64,000 nucleotides of DNA, taken from positions 1,364,001-1,428,000 of the forward strand of contig NZ_CP110854.1 in NCBI RefSeq assembly GCF_027594745.1, written 5' to 3'. Positions 1 through 8,267 of the stretch are shown here, one piece after another (positions within the stretch are counted from its first letter, which is position 1; every line of letters starts with the position of its first letter). Source of the stretch: Saprospira grandis. Its GTDB lineage: Bacteria; Bacteroidota; Bacteroidia; Chitinophagales; Saprospiraceae. The notes beneath the pieces were generated by a model, which was not told the DNA's origin, did not search any database, and saw only the letters and a list, made by a program, of their open reading frames with translations. The translations under genes were made by a program, and so were the position numbers.

Positions 1-1370
1 TCGATAGCGGCAGAGCTAGTTAGAGTTCTAAACTCTAGGCTTTGCATAGCCGCCATTAGTTCAATAGCCAAAAGGCGTTCTAGATTATGGACCAAGCGAT
101 AAAGTTTGGTGCCTGCATTGGCGGCCATACTCACATGGTCCTCTTGGCCATTGCAAGAGACCAGAGAATCTACAGAAGCGGGGGTACAGAGCTGTTTATT
201 TTGGCTAGCAATAGAGGCCGCGGTATATTGGCCGATCATCAGGCCAGAGTGCAGGCCCGAATTGGGAGTAAGGAAAGCGGGCAGGCCTCTTTTTCCGCCA
301 ATGAGTTGATACAGACGGCGTTCCGAGATACTTCCAAGTTCGGAGAGGGCCAATGCCATAAAATCGAGCGTAAGGGCAAGCGGTTGGGCGTGGAAATTTC
401 CGCCAGAGAGAATCGCATCTGTTTCGGGGAAGATATTGGGGTTGTCGGTGACGCTATTGAGCTCTGTAGTGAGTACCTTTTTGGCATATTGTAGGGCATC
501 TTTGCTGGCCCCATGCACTTGAGGCACGCAGCGGAAAGAATAGGGATCTTGCACCACCTCTTTTTCGGCCTTCATCAGGGGAGAATCGGCCAGTAGAGTT
601 CTAATATTTTTGGCCGTTTGTAATTGGCCATTATGAGGGCGAATAAGATGCAGACGTTCATCAAAGGGGCTAAGTAAACCGCCAAAGCCATCAATAGAAA
701 TAGCGGCAATGCTATCGGCCCAAAGGCTAAGTTTTTCTGCCTTCCAGTAGCTATAAATCCCGTAGGCCAAAGAAAACTGCGTACCATTGAGCAGGGCTAG
801 GCCCTCCTTCATTTCGAGAGCAAGAGGCTGCCAGCCCAATTTTTCTAGGGCTTGGGCCGAGGGCATGCGTTCCCCTTTAAAATAGACCTCTCCCTCGCCT
901 AAAATGGGAAGAGAAAGGTGGGCCAGGGGGGCCAAATCGCCAGAGGCGCCTAGGCTACCGAGTTGATAAATGACGGGAATGAGGTCTGCATTATAGCTAT
1001 CAATGAGGCGTTGGAGCAAAATAGGGCGAACGCCAGAAAACCCTTGGGCCAGATTCTGTATTTTGAGTAGTAGCATGAGGCGGGCCAGCTCTTGGGGCAC
1101 CAAATCGCCCGTACCAAAAGCATGAGAGCGGACCAAATTATGCTGCAGTTCGTTTAGGGCCTCCTTGCCAATTTTGACATCGCAAAGGGAGCCAAAGCCC
1201 GTATTGATGCCATAAAAAGAGTCTTCTGAGGCTGCCACCTTCTGCTCTAGAAAATCGCGGCAAGCCTTTACTTTGGTCCAAAGGGAGTCCGTTAATTCAA
1301 TTTTTGTATGTTCAGCCCAAAGCTGATGCAATGCGGCTAATGTTAGTTCTTTTTCGGTAAGCAAATGCAT
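1..1370 (-). CDS. hutH: Histidine ammonia-lyase, 3' end beyond window
   Basis: Catalyses non-oxidative deamination of L-histidine to urocanate, the first step of histidine degradation. The frame is open from an ATG at 1370 to the window edge (about 456 residues), so the C-terminus is missing. The MIO-forming Ala-Ser-Gly is at residues 142-144 within GSLGASGDLAPLAH, exactly where the family has it. Other family blocks are YGINTGFGSL, LLNGTQ, QDPYSFRCVPQVHGA, SVTDNPN and GGNFHAQP. The Ser-His pair at residues 82-83 (NLVRSHAFGTG) matches histidine lyases rather than tyrosine or phenylalanine lyases. No other hut gene is visible in the window. The intact MIO motif and selectivity pair make the assignment firm. 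Confidence 0.95.
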   Translation of the reverse strand, partial: MHLLTEKELTLAALHQLWAEHTKIELTDSLWTKVKACRDFLEQKVAASEDSFYGINTGFGSLCDVKIGKEALNELQHNLVRSHAFGTGDLVPQELARLMLLLKIQNLAQGFSGVRPILLQRLIDSYNADLIPVIYQLGSLGASGDLAPLAHLSLPILGEGEVYFKGERMPSAQALEKLGWQPLALEMKEGLALLNGTQFSLAYGIYSYWKAEKLSLWADSIAAISIDGFGGLLSPFDERLHLIRPHNGQLQTAKNIRTLLADSPLMKAEKEVVQDPYSFRCVPQVHGASKDALQYAKKVLTTELNSVTDNPNIFPETDAILSGGNFHAQPLALTLDFMALALSELGSISERRLYQLIGGKRGLPAFLTPNSGLHSGLMIGQYTAASIASQNKQLCTPASVDSLVSCNGQEDHVSMAANAGTKLYRLVHNLERLLAIELMAAMQSLEFRTLTSSAAI

Positions 1371-1473
1371 AAATTGTTAGCTGTTGAGGCCCATTTTGGG
1401 CCATAAAAATCAATTATTTTCTGTTTGTCTGCGGAAAATATACGGAAGAGAATTTATAAATAAATGAAGCAAT

Positions 1474-2151
1474 ATGAATAGCTCGAAAAATAAGGTCAAG
1501 TTCTTGGCCCGCGCCTACTTTTTCCTCCTTCCTTGGAGCCGTCCTAAGAGATTATGGGCTTTGGCGGCCCTATTGCTCTTAATTTTCCTGAGTTTTCAGT
1601 ACCTCATTTCTCATTGGCAGGCTGCGCTGGGGCCATTGGCCTCTGGGGAGGAGATTCAGCTACTGGATGCTCAGTTTGGCCTCAAATCTCAAGAGATTAT
1701 TCCTCTTTTAGCGCATCTGGGGCCTGTTTATCGGCAAGATCAGAGCTACTTATACATGAGTTTAGACTTGATTTATCCCCTTGCTTACGGATTGTTTTTT
1801 TCGGCTTGGCTACTTTTTCTGCTCCAAAACTCATTTCCTCGTTATTTGGGCAGTCTTTACCAGCTCTGTTTTTTCCCTTTTTTGATCTCTATCACTGATC
1901 TTTTAGAAAATATATCTTTTATATTGTTGCTTTGGCGCTATCCTCGGCTTCCCGCTTGGCTTTGGTCCTTGGCCTCCTTTTTTAATCAGGCAAAATGGAT
2001 TGGAGTCAACTTGCTGCTCATCTTCCTCCTCTTAGGATACATTGCTCGTTGGATGAACCGAGTAGAAGTGGCCGAATTTAAGGCCATGCAAAAGCGCTTT
2101 GGCTCAAAGAACTACAATCATTACACTAAAAAACAAGATCAAGATGTCTAA
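1474..2151 (+). CDS. Polytopic membrane protein of unknown function
   Basis: A 225-residue protein that I do not recognise. It has about five hydrophobic segments (near residues 28-48, 100-118, 128-150, 158-170 and 175-192), a basic N-terminus and a basic, Lys/Arg-rich tail, so it is probably an inner-membrane protein. Its last codons overlap the start of the carbonic anhydrase gene by 8 bases, which suggests translational coupling and a shared transcript ending at the hairpin near 2761. The coupling hints at a role linked to CO2/bicarbonate, but nothing in the sequence shows transport function. It starts 104 bases from the divergent hutH start. Confidence 0.75.
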   Translation: MNSSKNKVKFLARAYFFLLPWSRPKRLWALAALLLLIFLSFQYLISHWQAALGPLASGEEIQLLDAQFGLKSQEIIPLLAHLGPVYRQDQSYLYMSLDLIYPLAYGLFFSAWLLFLLQNSFPRYLGSLYQLCFFPFLISITDLLENISFILLLWRYPRLPAWLWSLASFFNQAKWIGVNLLLIFLLLGYIARWMNRVEVAEFKAMQKRFGSKNYNHYTKKQDQDV

Positions 2152-2734
2152 GAACTTATTATGGGATGCGGCCTTGGCCAAATTGAAAGCAGGAAACGAC
2201 CGCTTTGTCAATGAACAAGCAGAAGGAAAAAAACAGGCCATGGACCGCCGCCAAGAGCTTACTAAAGGGCAGGCGCCTTGGGCGATTATTTTGAGTTGTG
2301 CCGACTCTAGAGTGGTGCCCGAACTTGCCTTTGACACTGGCCTGGGCGAGCTCTTTGTGATTCGGGTAGCGGGCAATATTGCCAATACCTCTACCATTGC
2401 GAGTATTGAGTATGCCGTGGCCCACCTAGACGTTAATTTGATTGTGGTCATGGGCCACGAAAGCTGCGGAGCAGTTACGGCCGCCATGGCCGAGGGCGAT
2501 GCAGAAAGCAATAACCTCAAGCATTTGTTGGACTATATTCAGCCGGCGCTTTCGGCCTGCCCCAACTGCCAAGATGTGAACGAAGTGGTTAAGAAAAATG
2601 CCGAACTAACGGCAGAAGCCCTAGCGGCCAACTCCAGCATCATCCAAAATGAAATCCAGAATGGGGAGCTCAAGGTCTTTTCGGCCTACTACAACCTCTC
2701 TGACGGACATGTAGACTTTTTTGAGGAGGCTTAG
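2144..2734 (+). CDS. can: Beta-class carbonic anhydrase
   Basis: Interconverts CO2 and bicarbonate with a zinc ion; cytoplasmic. Zinc ligands and the catalytic dyad are present: Cys52, Asp54 and Arg56 in SCADSRVVPE, and His105 and Cys108 in GHESCGAV. The 196-residue length is normal for bacterial beta carbonic anhydrases. I chose the ATG at 2144 (MSKNLLWDAALAKLKAGN) because the conserved helix begins there; a TTG at 2099 lies inside the upstream gene. The start overlaps the upstream membrane-protein gene by 8 bases. A rho-independent terminator follows the stop. Confidence 0.93.
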   Translation: MSKNLLWDAALAKLKAGNDRFVNEQAEGKKQAMDRRQELTKGQAPWAIILSCADSRVVPELAFDTGLGELFVIRVAGNIANTSTIASIEYAVAHLDVNLIVVMGHESCGAVTAAMAEGDAESNNLKHLLDYIQPALSACPNCQDVNEVVKKNAELTAEALAANSSIIQNEIQNGELKVFSAYYNLSDGHVDFFEEA

Positions 2735-2758
2735 GCCAAATTGAAAAGGGGAATAAAA

Positions 2759-2790
2759 AACGCCAGCTCGATAAAAGCTGGCGTTTTTTT
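2759..2790 (+). terminator. Rho-independent terminator after carbonic anhydrase
   Basis: Inverted repeat CGCCAGCT / AGCTGGCG (2761-2783) followed by seven T residues. It lies 26 bases after the stop of the carbonic anhydrase gene. Confidence 0.9.
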
Positions 2791-2795
2791 GTGGG

Positions 2796-2861
2796 CCTAT
2801 ATTATTTTTTTTTGGGGCCCGCGGCCAGCTTTGCTGGCCGCCGCTATGCTGCGGGGCTCAC
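2796..2861 (+). repeat. Truncated type A element; left 66-bp direct repeat
   Basis: The outer end of a type A repeat element (CCTATATTATT, T-run, GGGGCCCGCGGCC, then GCTATGCTGCGGGGCTCAC). The same 66 bases recur at 3950-4015 with one mismatch. Between the copies lies the AT-rich LRR gene. This copy stops abruptly after GGGGCTCAC. Confidence 0.85.
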
Positions 2862-2875
2862 TGTGCCGCTAATAT

Positions 2876-3799
2876 CTAACATGGGAATATTATTTTCTTT
2901 AACCCTTTCTTTTTGGATATACAAGGGCCAAGAACTAGGGGGCTACAGTCATAAATCTCTAATCTTTCTAAATTTTCGCATTTTAAATTAGACAAATCTG
3001 TACTAGTCGTCCCATCTCTATTAACCGTCCCAAACAAACTTAAAGACTTCAAATTGAGTTTATCTAGCCTTATTAGAGATAAAGGTATATTATAACAGCT
3101 TAACTTTTTCAAAAATCTAAGGTGGTGTATTTCTCTACAAAAATCCAGATTTATTCTACCACCTCCACCTATAGATAAATCTATTTCTCTTAAATTAGGG
3201 AGGCGATCCAAAAAAGGTATACTATCTACATACATATAGCATGAAGCTGAAAAACGCTCTAATGTGTCAGGGAGACAGATGTACCAATCTTTCAGAGATG
3301 GGATGGAGCGTAGTTCTAATTCTTTGAGTTTGTCTAATTCGATAATTTCTTCAAAATTTTTCACAGAAGAATTTAGAGACAAGCTTTCTATAGCGCTCTG
3401 CTGTATCGCTTTAAAATCTATTCTGCTAAAAGATAAATGTAGTTCTTTTAGTGTGCCTAGATCTTCTACGAAGCTAATATCTTCGGTTGTTGTCTCCAAA
3501 CGGGATATATCTAAAGTACCTAATTCTGAAGGAAATGAGGCCCTACTTAAAGGTATTTCAGTAAAACCTGTAAGTATCAAATACTTTATTTGGGGCAGTC
3601 GATCTAATAGATATAGTATAGATTCATTTTCTTCATATACGGTAAGTGAAATGGTTTCCAACCAATTCATTTTTGAAATTTTATCTAGTTGTTGCTCTGT
3701 TATTAGGTCTAACCACCCGCCTCCAAACTCCTCGCATAAAAAGAGACTTCCAGATCTTTCAATATTTTCCTCTTCGATTAAACCCTCGATATTGTCCAT
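2876..3799 (-). CDS. Leucine-rich-repeat protein, probably acquired
   Basis: A 307-residue protein with no signal peptide or membrane segment. Degenerate LRR units run through most of the chain (for example LKELHLSFSRI, LKELELRSIPSL, LREIDLSIGG, LKSLSLFGTV, LERLEIYDCSPL, roughly 22-25 residues apart). This implies a solenoid that binds another protein. By eye the coding sequence is far richer in A+T than its neighbours, and it is bounded by 66-bp direct copies of a repeat-element end, so transfer is likely. It stands alone, with no operon partner. LRR proteins of this sort can be inhibitors, immunity proteins or effectors; I cannot choose among these. Confidence 0.8.
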   Translation of the reverse strand: MDNIEGLIEEENIERSGSLFLCEEFGGGWLDLITEQQLDKISKMNWLETISLTVYEENESILYLLDRLPQIKYLILTGFTEIPLSRASFPSELGTLDISRLETTTEDISFVEDLGTLKELHLSFSRIDFKAIQQSAIESLSLNSSVKNFEEIIELDKLKELELRSIPSLKDWYICLPDTLERFSASCYMYVDSIPFLDRLPNLREIDLSIGGGGRINLDFCREIHHLRFLKKLSCYNIPLSLIRLDKLNLKSLSLFGTVNRDGTTSTDLSNLKCENLERLEIYDCSPLVLGPCISKKKGLKKIIFPC

Positions 3800-3949
3800 G
3801 CAAATATTTTTAGTTAGATAATCCCATAAAGCTAAAAAAATAGTTTTTCATTTTTAATAAAAAAACTTTAAATCACAATTGCTCATGGCAAACAAAATTC
3901 TTGTTCTTAAATGAGTCGCGGACAGTAGTGGGAGCAGAATTATTAAGCA

Positions 3950-4515
3950 CCTATATTATTGTTTTTTGGGGCCCGCGGCCAGCTTTGCTGGCCGCCGCTA
4001 TGCTGCGGGGCTCACAGGTCTGTTCGGCCCTTCGCTTTTTCGCTTTGCTCAAAAGCTCGGTCTGGCCTTCGGCCACCCCTCCGCAGCGCTGGGCCGCTCA
4101 TCGGAGCGGTTTTGTTTGGGCGTTCTGCTTTGGCGGCTTGGCCTTTCCTTTTAAGCGGTATTCGTCGCTGCGCTCCTCATTCGCCAATATGTCCCCGCCC
4201 ACCCAGCCCTCTGCGGGATTCCCTAAGGAATCCCTCAGGGAGGCGGGCAACAAGCTTGCTGCAGACTTGGTCCAAATTCAACGCATGAGGGTTGAAACCC
4301 TCATGCCTATAAGATGGCGAAGCAATACCGCTCTTGCTGTAGGTGTTCAGCTACAGCTAAAAAGGGCCGAAGGCCCGCAGGCTGAGGGATGGATAGCAGT
4401 GGCCCAAAGGGCCAGACCCAGCCGCCTTTGGCGGCGCAGGGCCGAGCAGACCTGCGAGCTGCGACACAGCCCGACCCGAAGGCCCAAAGGGCCGAAGGGG
4501 CAGCCCCAAAAAAAG
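3950..4515. repeat. Composite repeat: type A (+) facing type B (-)
   Basis: A 566-base GC-rich block without a credible gene. The left part is a type A element on the plus strand (T-run, GGGGCCCGCGG, GGGGCTCACAGGTCTG, GGTCTGGCCTTCGGCC, CACCCCTCCGCAGCGCTGG). The right part is a type B element on the minus strand, whose outer end CAGCCCC touches the T-run next to the ketosynthase stop. A GGTTGAAACC hairpin (4283-4306) lies in the middle. Long open frames in it arise from the GC-rich hairpins and share peptide strings with those of other copies. From 3800 to 3949 there is only AT-rich sequence. Confidence 0.85.
4283..4306. repeat. GGTTGAAACC hairpin, copy 1
   Basis: A perfect palindromic stem with arms GCATGAGGGTT and AACCCTCATGC around GA. 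It has the core GGTTnAAACC that recurs at least six more times in the window with different but still complementary outer arms. Confidence 0.7.
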
Positions 4516-4518
4516 AAA

Positions 4519-5805
4519 CTACTCCCCCTCCCAGCGGGCAAAAAGCAAACAACTATTCACATCTCCAAAGCCAAAACTCGCCTTGGCCATATAGCGCAAA
4601 TCTGCCGCCTCCATTTGCAGGGGAATACAGGCAGCAGAAATCTGGGCCGCAATCTCGGGATGAAGATCTTCGGCATTTTTGCTGGGGTGCAAAAAGCCAT
4701 GGACCAATTGCAAGACCACCGCCACCGACTCAATAGCTCCCGCCGCAGATAAACAATGACCAATCAAGGATTTTAGGCTATTAATCTTAGGGAAATCATC
4801 GGCAGAGCGGCCCAAAGCCCGCAGCCAAGCCCCAATTTCGGCAGGATCGCCCATGGTGGCCGTCAGATGGCCCGAAATAGCGTCTAGCTCCTGCGCAGCA
4901 ATGCCCGCATCGGCCAAAGCCAAGCGAATACAGCGCTCTATCGCCTTGATGTTGGGAGCCGTCATGCTGCCCCCCTGACGCTGACCGCCCGCATTTAAGT
5001 GCCCCCCTTTTAGCTCGGCATAAATGTGCGCGCCACGGGCTTGAGCCGAGGCCAAACTCTCTAAAACCAATGCGCCAGCGCCGCTGCCCGGCACAAAACC
5101 CGCCGCCTGCTCGCTCATTGGGCGAGAAGCCTGCTCTGGGCGGTCATTAAACTTGCGGCAAAGCACCCGCATCGAATCAAAACCCGCCCAAATATATGGA
5201 CCAGAACTGTTGCAGCTACCGACCAGCATCCGCTCCGCTCGTCCCGACCGAATACGATCATAGCCCATTAATATGGCCTCACTGCCCGTGCTGCAAGCCG
5301 CCGAATTAGAACTCAACTGATTGCCAAGGCCCAAAAAACCGCCCAAATAAGCGCTGATGCTGCTCTCCATCGTCTGTTGAATCAAAGAAGAGCCAATGCG
5401 GCGGACCTTGCCCGCATCCACCTTATAAATTCCCTCTCGAACCACCTCAATACTAGACTGCCCGCCGCCAAAAATGCAGCCCGCCTCCCAATCGGGTTCC
5501 TCTTCCTTTTCAGAAATTGGCAAGGCGGCATCCTGCCAAGCCTCTAGGCCCGCCAAACAGCCATACAAAAGGCCAGAGCCCTGAATATATCGCCTTTGTA
5601 AGGGCGTCAAGAAGCTATTAATGTACTCTTCGGTCAGCGGAGGGCTGCCTGCGACTCGACAAGCAAACTGTAGCTCCTCCAAATCTGGACGATAGCTAAT
5701 TCCCGACTTTCCCGACTGCAAAGCGGCCAAAAAATCGGCCTTTCCCAAGGCGTTGGGAGCCACCACCCCCAAACCCGTAATCACGACTCTATTTTCCTGC
5801 ATCAT
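4519..5805 (-). CDS. FabF-type beta-ketoacyl-ACP synthase
   Basis: Condensing enzyme that joins malonyl-ACP to an acyl chain. The 428-residue length is typical of KAS II. The catalytic triad is complete: Cys171 in SAACSTGSEAI, His313 in SGHLTATMGDPAE and His350 in SLKSLIGHCLSAAG, preceded by the conserved Lys346. It is the last gene of an operon headed by a type III polyketide synthase, and its start overlaps the dehydratase gene by 17 bases. The start could also be the second Met (5802). With this context it is more likely a pathway-specific synthase than the housekeeping FabF; the exact substrate is unknown. Its stop is followed directly by a T-run and a type B element. Confidence 0.85.
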   Translation of the reverse strand: MMQENRVVITGLGVVAPNALGKADFLAALQSGKSGISYRPDLEELQFACRVAGSPPLTEEYINSFLTPLQRRYIQGSGLLYGCLAGLEAWQDAALPISEKEEEPDWEAGCIFGGGQSSIEVVREGIYKVDAGKVRRIGSSLIQQTMESSISAYLGGFLGLGNQLSSNSAACSTGSEAILMGYDRIRSGRAERMLVGSCNSSGPYIWAGFDSMRVLCRKFNDRPEQASRPMSEQAAGFVPGSGAGALVLESLASAQARGAHIYAELKGGHLNAGGQRQGGSMTAPNIKAIERCIRLALADAGIAAQELDAISGHLTATMGDPAEIGAWLRALGRSADDFPKINSLKSLIGHCLSAAGAIESVAVVLQLVHGFLHPSKNAEDLHPEIAAQISAACIPLQMEAADLRYMAKASFGFGDVNSCLLFARWEGE

Positions 5806-6250
5806 GGCTATTTTTTTTGGTCCACATTCCCGCTAATTCGGCCTTAGCGACCAAATCGCCAGCCTCATTATAGGCCGAGGCCGTCACTCGAAGCTGTTGG
5901 AGACGAAATAATTTCTTTTTGGCCTCTACCCGCAGCAGCTCTCCAGGGCGATGGAGCTGGTAGAAATTCACCTTAGAGCTACTAAAAGCAATTTTGGGCA
6001 CCTCCTGCAGCTCCTCTTTCAATAAATAAATGCCTAGGCAAACCAGGCCAATTTGAGCCATGCACTCCAAGAGCAGCACCCCCGGCGTAATGGGGTCCTC
6101 GGGAAAATGGTCCGCATAAAAAGGGGCATCCTCTGCAAAGCGGTATTGGCCAATAACGCCCTCCTCGTTCAGCTCCAACAACTCATCTACAAAGCAGAAA
6201 CTGGGACCATAGGGAAGCAAGGCCAAAATATCTTGATAATTTTCTTTCAT
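5789..6250 (-). CDS. FabZ-type 3-hydroxyacyl-ACP dehydratase
   Basis: Hot-dog-fold enzyme that removes water from 3-hydroxyacyl-ACP. The family signature HFPEDPITPGVLLLECMAQ is intact, with catalytic His48 and Glu62. Length is 153 residues, like FabZ. It overlaps the following ketosynthase gene by 17 bases and sits 6 bases after the reductase stop, so the genes are almost certainly co-transcribed. In this operon it would act on chains made by the ketosynthase, supplying or tailoring a starter for the type III synthase. No ketoreductase or ACP gene is in the cluster, so those are presumably borrowed from housekeeping fatty-acid synthesis. Confidence 0.85.
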   Translation of the reverse strand: MKENYQDILALLPYGPSFCFVDELLELNEEGVIGQYRFAEDAPFYADHFPEDPITPGVLLLECMAQIGLVCLGIYLLKEELQEVPKIAFSSSKVNFYQLHRPGELLRVEAKKKLFRLQQLRVTASAYNEAGDLVAKAELAGMWTKKNSHDAGK

Positions 6251-6256
6251 CTTTTC

Positions 6257-7042
6257 TTAAATCAATCGTTCTCCCCCATCTACGGGGATAATAGCGCCAT
6301 TAATCCAGGCCGATTCTGCTCGGCAAAGCAGCTCGATAACTTTGGCCACATCTTCGGCCTTAGTCATTCGGCCCAAAGGGTTTCGACTTTTGGCAAATTG
6401 GGCCAAATCATCGCTGCCTGGAATCAGTTGAAAAGAGCGAGTATTCATCATGCCCGCCTGTACAATATTGGCTCGGATGCCCAGAGGCGCATACTCTAGG
6501 GCCATAGAACGGATGATGGCCTCTAGGGCCGTTTTGGCGGCAGATACAGCCGCATAATGGGACCAAGCCCGCTGGTTGCCGCCACTACTGAGGCCCAAAA
6601 CTCGGGCATCTTCGGCAAAGCGGCCTAGAGCAATTAATCCCTGCGCCCAATCGACAATACTATAAGCCATATTTTGGGCCGTGAGCTGAAAATCAGTACT
6701 CGTCAAATTATTCTGCCCTAAAAAAGCCTTGAGATTTCCCTTGGCAATACTATGCAGCAACAGCCGAAAACGCGCCCCAGCAGGCAGGCGGTTCGAGAGC
6801 TCGGCCAAAGAGCGGGCAATTTGCTCCTTCTGCGTAGCATCCACATTATAATGCAAAATGCTTACGCCCGTTTCTAGGGCCAAGGCCTGAAAACGAGCCT
6901 GGGCCTCTCGGGCATCGGCTCGCCTTTCTCGATAATAAATGCAAAGCGACATGCCTTTTTTGGCCAGTACTTGGGCCGCAGCCCAACCTAATCCAGAAGA
7001 GCCCCCTAAAATGAGCCCCCAAAGTTCTTTTTCCTTATACAT
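6257..7042 (-). CDS. SDR-family enoyl-ACP reductase (FabI/FabL-like)
   Basis: A 261-residue short-chain dehydrogenase with an N-terminal nucleotide-binding loop (LGGSSGLGWAAAQVLA, residues 12-27). The catalytic residues are Tyr163 and Lys170 in SHYAAVSAAK. That is Tyr-x6-Lys spacing, typical of enoyl-ACP reductases FabI and FabL; ordinary ketoreductases have Tyr-x3-Lys. The C-terminal INGAIIPVDGG is the usual SDR end. It should reduce trans-2-enoyl thioesters, pairing with the adjacent dehydratase. The gap to the type III synthase is 27 bases. The family call is firm; enoyl reductase over ketoreductase rests on the Tyr-Lys spacing. Confidence 0.82.
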   Translation of the reverse strand: MYKEKELWGLILGGSSGLGWAAAQVLAKKGMSLCIYYRERRADAREAQARFQALALETGVSILHYNVDATQKEQIARSLAELSNRLPAGARFRLLLHSIAKGNLKAFLGQNNLTSTDFQLTAQNMAYSIVDWAQGLIALGRFAEDARVLGLSSGGNQRAWSHYAAVSAAKTALEAIIRSMALEYAPLGIRANIVQAGMMNTRSFQLIPGSDDLAQFAKSRNPLGRMTKAEDVAKVIELLCRAESAWINGAIIPVDGGERLI

Positions 7043-7069
7043 GGGTTTACTAATTTTCTGGGGCGAAGC

Positions 7070-8128
7070 CTACTCCCAATTTAATAATAGCCGCTGAGCC
7101 GAAAAGCCTGGGCCAAAGCTGAGCATCAGGCCCTTTTCGCCTGCGGCAATCTCCTTTTCTAGATAGCGCTCGAGCACATAGAGCACCGTGGCCGAAGACA
7201 TATTGCCATAAAGGCGCAAGACCTCCTTGGTCTCCTCGATATTTTTGCCCAAATCGGCAAAAAGGCCCTCTACCATCTGTACAATCTTTTTGCCGCCGGG
7301 ATGAAAAATCAAATGCTCAATCTCTTCGATCGTCAAGCCATTCTTTTCAATAAAAGGAAAAAGGACCGACTTAAAATGCCGCTCAATTTTATTGGGCACT
7401 TCCTTGTCCAAAATCATTTGAAGGCCCGTATTGCGCAGCTTGAAGCCCATCATATCAATTTCGTCATAAAAATGATACATTTCTCCTGCAATGATGGCGG
7501 GTTTTAGCTCCTCGGAGGGGCCCAGAATGGTACAAACCGCTCCATCGCCAAAAATGGCCGCACTGACCATATTGACCATGCTCATATCATCCTGCTGAAA
7601 AGTAGCCGTAGGCGACTCAAAAGCGACAATAGCCGCCCGCTTGCCCGGATTGGCCAAAAGCAGATTGTAGGCATAAATCAAAGCGGAGGTTCCCCCCGCA
7701 CAGCCCATTTCTGTTACGGGCAAACGCATAATATCTTGACGCATTCTCAGCGCATTAATTAAGTAGGCATCTATGGAGGGAATCATAATGCCCGTACAGC
7801 TCACACTAATGATTATATCGATATCGGTAGGCTGCAAATTGGCTTTTTTGAGGGCCCCTTCTACGGCTTGCTGCGTCAGTAGGGTATATTCCTCGGCATA
7901 ACGGGCATTCTTTTCCTCAAAGGAGGTTTGCTGAAACACCTCTTCGATGTCCATAATGGAGTAGCGACGGTCTACCTGCGCATAGCGAAAAATACGCTCC
8001 ACCTTACGGCGAAAGCGTTCGTCTTGGCCCTTGGCCTGCAGCCAAAGATCGATATAGGGTAAAATATCGGCTGTAGATCTAGAATAAGGCGGCAGAGCCT
8101 TATGTGTGGAAAGTATTTTTATAGACAA
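7070..8128 (-). CDS. Type III polyketide synthase (chalcone synthase-like)
   Basis: A homodimeric condensing enzyme that extends a CoA-linked starter with malonyl-CoA and cyclises the product without an ACP. The Cys-His-Asn triad is visible: Cys143 in TEMGCAGGTSAL, His276 in FHPGGKK and Asn309 in YGNMSSATV. The length of 352 residues is normal for the bacterial branch. It is the first gene of a four-gene operon with reductase, dehydratase and ketosynthase, which suggests an alkyl-resorcinol, alkyl-pyrone or similar lipid product. The product is inference. A 139-base divergent spacer separates it from the dehydratase gene on the plus strand and must hold its promoter. Confidence 0.92.
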   Translation of the reverse strand: MSIKILSTHKALPPYSRSTADILPYIDLWLQAKGQDERFRRKVERIFRYAQVDRRYSIMDIEEVFQQTSFEEKNARYAEEYTLLTQQAVEGALKKANLQPTDIDIIISVSCTGIMIPSIDAYLINALRMRQDIMRLPVTEMGCAGGTSALIYAYNLLLANPGKRAAIVAFESPTATFQQDDMSMVNMVSAAIFGDGAVCTILGPSEELKPAIIAGEMYHFYDEIDMMGFKLRNTGLQMILDKEVPNKIERHFKSVLFPFIEKNGLTIEEIEHLIFHPGGKKIVQMVEGLFADLGKNIEETKEVLRLYGNMSSATVLYVLERYLEKEIAAGEKGLMLSFGPGFSAQRLLLNWE

Positions 8129-8267
8129 GAGAGTATATTTTAAGTTTTTTGGGGTAAGCGATTTTTAAAATACGAGAAAAAATAGGCTATGGAGTTATTT
8201 AGCTGCTTTTTTATCTTTCTCCAAATGGAATCACTTCCTTAAATTAAGGCCCAATAAAAACCAAATC

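Noticed and set aside
87..514. Open frames on both strands near the left end
   Set aside because: They overlap the continuous histidine ammonia-lyase frame (1-1370, minus), whose conserved motifs leave no doubt about the coding strand.
1..1370. Tyrosine ammonia-lyase of an aryl-polyene pathway
   Set aside because: The nearby polyketide genes invite this, but the selectivity pair Ser82-His83 is that of histidine lyases and 3 kb with unrelated genes separates them.
3800..3949. Promoter or attachment site beside the LRR gene
   Set aside because: The sequence is AT-rich without a clear TAnnTTTG element in the right place, inverted ends or an integrase gene.
3901..4752. Open frames of up to 283 codons in the repeat block
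   Set aside because: They are made of GC-rich repeat sequence. The same peptide strings appear wherever a type A or B copy occurs, and none matches a protein family.
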